A stretch of 64,000 bases of DNA from positions 14,056,341 through 14,120,340 of the forward strand of contig OZ029914.1 of assembly GCA_964023275.1 (NCBI GenBank), written 5' to 3'. Position 1 is the stretch's first letter, and every line of letters begins with the position of its first letter. Origin of the DNA: Norana najaformis (lineage: Eukaryota > Annelida > Clitellata > Crassiclitellata > Hormogastridae). The notes beneath the pieces were generated by a model that was not told the DNA's origin, did no database searches, and was given only the letters and a program-made list of their open reading frames with translations. Shown here piece after piece: positions 57,468-64,000 of this stretch. The translations under genes were made by a program, and so were the position numbers.

Positions 57468-58212
57468 CTAAAATACAGAAGAATGTAAAGGAAAATGTTA
57501 CAAAATACACGTATACCCAGGATTATCAGCAGCCATGTGTGAGCAAGGTTACAGTTCAGTTGAGAGCAGTTTAGTATGAAATTAAAAGGAAATTGACATT
57601 AAGCTTAGATCTGACTTGTGTTTAATTTCATTTGGAATGCCACTAAGTGATCCTTTGTGTAAGGTAAGGTGAGGTAACTGGGGAGTTATTTATGGCAGCA
57701 GTGACCTTAATCTCGACACTAATGTCCAAGGAGGCTTAAGTTAATCCTAGATAAGGCAATGTAATCACTCGTTAGTAGCGGAAATGACTGAAATACAAAG
57801 TGCTCGGGTGTGAAGATATTTACATCAAATTACAAATCAAAGACCAGTATGACCAACTGCCAGTAATTTTATCTCAAGAAGCTCGGGAATTTGATTTCCA
57901 TAAACAGAAGCAAACGGCAATAAGACACTTCACATAACCGCCGAAGGGCAGTTGACACCAATATGATACCAGTGTAACGCAAGATAAACATCACAATTTA
58001 TAGAGCAACATAAGCAGCAAGAACTTCAAGTGTGCTGTACATTGTCAGTTGTCAGCTCAGGTGAATACAAGTATCATTTCAGTAGCTACGTTGTGTCTTT
58101 CATGCAAAGTGAGACATGCATTTGTTAGTAAGTTTGGCTATTTTTGATACACTGCAATACCGGGAGGAAATAAGATAACTGAACATGAAAACTGAAATAC
58201 ACTTGAAGCATT

Positions 58213-58400
58213 GTAATTGTAAAAAAAATTTATAAAGCACCACTTCAAGGTATACTCATCAGAGGTGCTCTTGGCCCGATGACCCAAAACCACTGGGGAA
58301 CAAGTAGGTCTTCAAGTGCTTGCGGAAAAGAAGGGGAGAAAGGCTGAGAAAAAGGCCTGATGAAGCATAAAAGGTCGTCTTCCAACAGGACAATGCATTT
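58213..58400 (-). repeat. CR1/L2-type LINE 3' end between the two EXOC4 terminal exons
   Basis: Reverse complement of the ending seen at 53190-53272: gcgctttacaaattt-type tail, gaggtgctcttgg, and agacctacttgttccccagt. Confidence 0.6.
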
Positions 58401-59454
58401 TCCAACACCTTCAAAATAAGTCTCTCATCACGCATGCCTTAATTTTCAAAGCTTTAAATAAGGATATGGCTTATGCAACATCTATCTTAACGTTAGATGA
58501 ACATACAGAATATTACAAAGCAGTTTCAAGGAAACAAGCGAAACAGAGAAAGCTAATGAGATGGAAAGTCAGGAAAAAGCCAAGGTAATTAAGGCATGTG
58601 AAGAAAAAGGCATGATGGAAATGATTACGAGCCCTGGAAAGAAATGCCCTTTCAGACCCACTAGCTCATTTGAAACAATTTCCTTATAAGTTTTATTGTG
58701 TCTAATCTCATGGCAAGACATTATTATCAGCGCAAAAGTATCAGCAATTGCGTACTATTTGATTCATTGAAGCTTCAGAACAGGAACTGCCTCATTAGAG
58801 GCAGAAACTGCATCATCCATATCATAAGTGTTCAGCCAATCAGCCAGTGTTTGACATATTATGGTTAAAATGTACAAGGAAGAGTTAATCGCAAAGAAAG
58901 TGTTGTGGAAATGGCATTTTAATCTGCAGGCTTTCCAGGATAATGAAAAGTGGAGTATTATTACATAGAGCTGAGGTGGCTAATTCAAATTAACCTCAAA
59001 GATTGCTTTCTGCTGTCGGTTAGAATCTACGAGAAATGCTCGGAATTCATGCCTACAAGCTTTACACAGGGCAGTGTATTTTGCAACACCCTTGTTAAAA
59101 ACTTAGGTCAACAAACATGCCTTAAACAGTCATAACTTTAAACACAGCAATGTATTTGTAACACCCAATCACTAGAAAAACCTTTCTCAGTAGCAGACAT
59201 GCCTTTAACAGTCGACATTCTTGAAAGGTGCACACTTGACCAGGAAGCCAGAGACCGAGAAAGTTAAAGTGGATGTCACAAACAACAGGCTGCAGCATAC
59301 ACACGGAATACACAGCAACAGAAGCCAAAATGTTAGAGCGTCATCATTCCAGGATATATTCACAAAACTTCTTAAGCATTCTGAAGCTATGCAGAAACCG
59401 AATGGCAGCCACAACGATCCACTGGTCAGCCACACCCACATCATGGTTCCACAG

Positions 59455-62400
59455 CTACTTTTTGATCTTCGCAAAAAGCTCCCGCATCCTTTGAACCCCG
59501 GTGTCGGCACAGACCAAGTCGCGTCGGGTTGCCGGGAGAGAAGAACGCGACAGAAGTTCCAAGAGACGAATGTACTCAAGTTCTGTGAAGCGAGGACCAT
59601 TCTGGAGGACATTAACGATGATCTCCTGCAGTCCAAAATACAACACTAAAATTCTGGCATTCAGCAGAGGGTAAAAGATGTATCAGCCACAAGGAGGGCA
59701 TTCCGTTATCCACCTCTGTCCTGTACGGGATGGTAACAATACTCCAGCTGAAAGTTTAACCAAGAACTTTAAAAAACACTAAACATATATAAATAAGGAA
59801 TGGTACATACATTCCTCTCACAATCATGACTCTAATAAGAAATAAAAATAGCTCGTTACCATTCTTGCATTATGAGGAAATACATTTAACTATAAGCATA
59901 TTAAAGGTGGTTTCACTCATTCAGTTCATGTTTCATGACCTAGACTCTTAGAGCTTTGGCAGCAGCCGCCAACAGATTTGATGTTTCGCTTTCATTGAAT
60001 TTAGTTCGATCCAAAGCCAGCTCTTTAATTCTTGCTGAGCTTTTTACTTGATGATGGTTCTTTCTCATTCTTTTTGATACATTAGCACACTGTGGATCAT
60101 TGTCTTCATCAGCTGTGTCCTTGTTGCTACTAATTCCAATGATGGACAGAATTTCAATCTCTTTTCTCTCACCTTGTGCACCTCATATTCAAAAACTGAA
60201 ACTTTCTATTTCTACCATAAACAAGTGGACCACTCACTTACCCACAAAAAACTCTTGGTTCTGTAAAGCCACAGCAAAAAATGGTTCTAATTCTGCCGGT
60301 CTAGTCAACAACTACAACACCATTTCTGGCCTTTCCTTTATAATTCTTCTTAACTTTCAAGCCACATGAATAAATAAAGCATAAAAGCAAAGGTGTTCCT
60401 CTGCACAACCAAACGAGGACAAACCTAAACTAAATAAAACAAAATTTGAGTATACGAATGCAAATCCCAGATGCATCAGCTGCATCTTCAACCACCATAA
60501 ACAGTAAATGTATACATAAAATAAAGCTAAATACATATCAGACATATTTTACCACATATTTTTTAAGTTTTGACTGCCAAATACACCTGTGACCAACTAC
60601 ATAAACTAATTTGCATTTTCTTGTTTGTCATTTACACCTTTCCCGACAAAGCATTCATCCGTCACCATTACGAGATATAATGACAGCCAAAGCAAACAGT
60701 AATGGTAGCAGAAATTTTCTAATCTATCAATATCATTTGCAAAATAATCTAATAATTATCAATATCGTCTGCAAAATAATCTAAATAACTATCAATATCA
60801 TTTGCAAAACAATCTAATGACTATCAGTATCATTTGCAAAATAATCTAAATAATTATCAACATCATTTGCAAAATAATCTCAATTGGAAACTGTAAGAAA
60901 ACTTCAGCAATTTTCTCTAGAAATAAACACAACATTGAAACCACAACCAAAAACCAAAATACACTTTAGGAAAAGAAATTTAAATTAAATTTTTTTGGCA
61001 AAACCGCCAACATGGAGACCTAACTTCACCCTCAAAGGTGGAAGACTTACGTCTGTGGAATGGTAGAGTAGTTCGTAGTACTGGCGCGCATGGTCCAAAT
61101 CAGATTCTCTGTTCGTCGTGATGTTTGTCAGACACTGTTGCACGGCAAATATGTTTCGACACCTAATGACAAAAGCCCAAGTTCTACATTAACAAGATGT
61201 AAACTGCAATGGATCAAATACTGAGCTTCCAGAACAGCACTTGGAAAATGACTTAAGTTACTATTATTACTTCTGCAACTATTCAGCGCCACTATCTAAT
61301 GACTAAGCATCAATCAACGGCGCTGAGCAATTGTGAATGAGGGACTTGTTCAAGGTCCCCACACAGTAACAGCCTGAGGGGAGACTCAAACCCATACTAT
61401 CTGCATTACAAGCCAAGTGTTCTAACCACTTGGCTACCATGGCTCACAAGTTATGCACAGCATTCATAAAATTAAATGTAATATTATGCAGTGTGTAAAG
61501 ATTGTGGTCTCTACTGTAAGATTTGCCTTTAATTTACCATATTCTATTGCAAGTGTACTTAGTGAACTAAATGCTGGATACAGAAGTCATCTGATTAAGT
61601 TAGATCCATGTACAAAGTCCAGCAAAGCTTTGAGAAAAGCTGTAACACAAAAACACTCATATGTTGCTAATTAATGTCCCAAAATGTAACAAAAAAAGAA
61701 TCTGTATAATTGTAATCAGAATCTCAGAATTTTCGACAGTGACCAAAAAGCTAAGTCTTATGAACAAGCTTATTCAAAGGAGTGACCAAACAAGCTAAGT
61801 CTTACGTACAAGCTTATTCAAAGGTGCTTAGTCAAAACCAAAACCAGTGGGGCATACCTGGGCAGGTTCCATTTCAAGTCCAAATCAGAAGGTCACATCA
61901 GTAGACAAGGAGACACCTATGGCAATTGGCAACTGGAACTGGATCAGGCAAGTACGAGTGCCAATAGAAGAGCCTAAACAACTTATCCCATGGCCTGTAA
62001 AAGCTCAGGGTGCTGGAAGCATATAACTACAGCTTTTTAAGTTACTGCAACTCATGTCAGGATATAAGATTTTAAGCCAAGCAAACCAGTGATGGTCATC
62101 TGGTTGCTAACATTCTTTGTAGCAGTTGTTTCTGAATGCATCTGGCTATTTATACAGAGCCTGTTTATGAATCTCAGAATGATGCAAATTCTAAATTAAT
62201 TAAGTCATTACTCGATTCACAGGTTGATTCATTATTTAACGATATATTTTTCATAATGTGCCAGCACTTAAAATCATAGATTAAACTGTAATGGTTATGC
62301 TGACATCTTCTTGATTCCATTTTCGTTGATGCGTTTGAGAAACTGTGACGAATTGATGAGAATTGTTGACACCAGATGGCCAAGGCCCTCGAATATGTAC

Positions 62401-64000
62401 CTGAGATTAAATGAGTATACAAAGCCAGTAAAAAAGGCTGTAAGTAAACTCCAAAATAATACAGCAAACTTACGCAACACTGAAATGCACAACAGAAGTA
62501 CGTGTTTTTTATAATTGTAATATTACTAGAAGGTCCCTAGAAAAGTAACCGTTTCAGAGGGAGATCTGAACCTGTACTCTCTGCGTTACATCTGAGCACT
62601 TTATCCAATCTGCTACTGTGCCCCACATAATATATAATATTAATTAATTTATATAATATGCACAATTTCTGAGAAGCACAGAAGTCCCACATCATACTTT
62701 TTTTGATAATCAAGTAAATTAGTATTAGTAAAATTAATATTAATTAATATTAATATTAATTAATAATTAATTATTAATTAATATTAATATTAAACAGTAT
62801 TTATAACCACAGAAAACCAGAGCAGTTCCCCTTAACCAAACACCAAGAGGCAGCCATGGGTACGAAAGTGGTGACAATTTCTTAGCCTCAGTATAGTTTT
62901 ATGAAGGTGGGTGGCCATTCCTCTCCCTCGCCGCTGATCTTTCTACCCACAATGTCCATCTAGTGCTATCATTTTACACCTGAGCTCACTAGGTGGCTTT
63001 TATGGAACAGATATCTTCAAACATCTTTCTGCCCTGGCAGGGAACTGAATCCCCAACCTCTGGATTGACAGTCCAGCACAGTAACCACTAGTAACCACTG
63101 TACACGGGACTTTAAATGGCACGGCGCCCATTCAAGGGCAGCAATGGTTAAGGACCTCACCCGATAAATTCGCTGAAACATAAGCAGGGTCGAGACCATA
63201 CGATTGCTATAGAAAAACATCTATATTTACATTTAGACCGTCAATATCCCAAATAAGTTATTTATTTATATAGAAAAACATGTAAATTTACATTAAGACT
63301 GTCGTGACCCCAAATAAATCGATTAAGCACATTAATAAAGCTGGAAATGCTTACTTGAATTTCTTAGGCTGAACCGATTGTTGCATTACTTCTTCAATAC
63401 CGCAGAGGTCTTTGTTGAGCCTCGTAACATTTTCGTCTGGTTCCATCTTGTCGATGACGCCGTAGTATTCCGTGTGGTGCTGGGAAATCTGGAGAAGGTG
63501 GTGGAAGCAATGCACTCTCACTTCCAGGTGAAGCACCATCAGGCACAGTTCGGAAAGGTCCTGGAAGTGCTGTGCCAGGGACCGGAGTGTCATGACCGTG
63601 TTGTCTGAGACGCTAAACTCCTTCAGAACTTGGTCTTGCGACGTGGTACGCTCTGGTGGTGATATGATGTATACTGGACCGTGTGACTTCAGGCTAGTTG
63701 CAAAATCGTGAATTCGTAAGGAAAACCATTCCTGCAACGAGAAATACCAGATAATTGAATGGTTAGATTGCTCAGCTTGTGCACAGGGAGTATGGGTTCG
63801 ATTCTCCTACCATGAGATGGTGACTGTGTTAGGACCTTTAGCAAGTTCTTCACTCACAACTGCCCAGTGCCATTGACTGATGCTTAGTCACTAGACAATG
63901 GTGCTTAATAAATGCAGAAATAATAATAATAATAATAACCTTCCTTAACACTTCAAATTTTAAAATTTCCTAATTTAGATGAACCTCACCTGAATGCTAA
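59455..64000 (-). CDS. EXOC4: EXOC4 (exocyst subunit Sec8), 3' exons; gene continues beyond the right edge
   Basis: Sec8 is a core subunit of the octameric exocyst that tethers secretory vesicles to the plasma membrane. Exons in gene order: 63990-64000 (partial, donor gtgagg), 63355-63731 ([10 protein letters not shown] at its start; later [19 protein letters not shown]), 62305-62400 ([25 protein letters not shown]-like end), 61051-61162 ([15 protein letters not shown] … ARQYYELLY) and 59455-59625 ([18 protein letters not shown] … FAKIKK stop). Phases are 0,2,2,0 and every junction restores the conserved reading. One donor is gtcagc. These blocks match the C-terminal helical region of animal Sec8, so identity is firm. 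The last exon has a homologous alternative at 57300-57467. Confidence 0.92.
60725..60885. repeat. About 32-bp tandem repeat in an EXOC4 intron
   Basis: Five degenerate copies of tatcaatatcatttgcaaaa followed by taatctaaataa. Confidence 0.85.
61265..61445 (-). repeat. tRNA-derived SINE (family 1) in an EXOC4 intron
   Basis: Minus strand: tagccaagtggttagaacac, ttgtaatgcagatagtatgg, gacttgaac-type body, then gcgccgttgattgatgctta and gatagtggcgctgaatag. Confidence 0.75.
61710..61950 (-). repeat. gattac-tailed short retroelement, with internal duplication
   Basis: Tail and body as in the 38.5-39.2 kb pair. The aagctaagtctta(t/c)g … caagcttattcaaagg segment is present twice. Confidence 0.6.
62530..62630 (-). 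repeat. Partial tRNA-derived SINE (family 1), tRNA head only
   Basis: Minus strand begins ggggcacagtagcagattgg and runs to ggttacttttctagggacct. Confidence 0.65.
62725..62795. repeat. AT-only palindromic repeat
   Basis: Alternating ttaatatt/aattaatt units forming an extended self-complementary AT tract in an EXOC4 intron. Confidence 0.85.
62862..63112 (-). repeat. tRNA-derived SINE, another family, in an EXOC4 intron
   Basis: Minus strand: tagtggttactgtgctgg (box A-like), ctgtcaatccagaggttggg, box-B-like ggggattcagttccc, then a non-tRNA body. The head resembles a tRNA with GTC/TGTCA in the anticodon loop. Confidence 0.55.
63752..63925 (+). repeat. tRNA-derived SINE (family 1), 5' of the EXOC4 exon at 63355-63731
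   Basis: Head gaatggttagattgctcagc, box B gggttcgattctcc, gatggtgactgtgttaggac, then catttgatgcttagtcac-type body, gacaatggtgcttaataaat and an AAT microsatellite tail. Confidence 0.8.

Overview
The window is animal nuclear DNA. It is AT-rich, with spliced genes, long introns, SINEs, LINE fragments and microsatellites. Two genes are clear orthologues of metazoan proteins: the splicing regulator NOVA and the exocyst subunit EXOC4/Sec8. The mix of a tandem Ly6-like family, a single-exon B-box protein, R2-like and RTE-like retroelements and tRNA-derived SINEs suggests a marine invertebrate (deuterostome or lophotrochozoan). I cannot name a species or phylum from sequence alone. Most genes here are multi-exon, so their exons were assembled by eye from splice sites, intron phase and family homology. 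Layout: positions 1-36,458 hold a tandem array of small secreted cysteine-rich proteins of the Ly6/uPAR (three-finger, LU) type. Four complete three-exon genes are present (7226-10651, 14083-17120, 20456-23338, 30891-34005). The last two exons of a fifth gene (458-2342) lie at the left edge, and a decapitated first exon sits at 6101-6159. Exon 1 encodes only the signal peptide. Exon 2 encodes six cysteines and exon 3 six more, including the hallmark CxxDxCN. All introns are phase 1. Every gene carries the same tRNA-type SINE just before exon 3, so the insertion predates the duplications. Later insertions broke up the array: an RTE-like LINE (7690-9005), an R2-like fragment (11130-12100), another LINE relic (21130-21820) and an intact 567-residue transposon-type ORF with its own TATA box and poly(A) signal (26401-28104). 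A 10-N assembly gap (36459-36468) closes the array. Positions 36.5-42 kb are repeat-rich and hold a single-exon B-box/coiled-coil (TRIM-like, RING-less) gene on the minus strand (40112-40924). Positions 42.1-49.7 kb hold NOVA on the minus strand: five coding exons, 539 residues, two canonical KH domains, a Tyr/Gly/Asn/Ser-rich linker, an unusually divergent third KH domain and a glutamine tract. Its introns contain a 340-bp MITE with a perfect 8-bp target duplication, a 21-bp minisatellite, and a copied piece of an exon edge with its splice acceptor. Positions 51.5-55.1 kb hold an unrecognised plus-strand single-pass membrane protein with tyrosine signalling motifs. Positions 57.3-64 kb hold the 3' end of EXOC4 (minus strand), with two homologous alternative last exons. 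The genes do not form an operon or one pathway. The functional unit with internal logic is the LU array, whose members share promoter, signal peptide and architecture but have strongly diversified mature regions.
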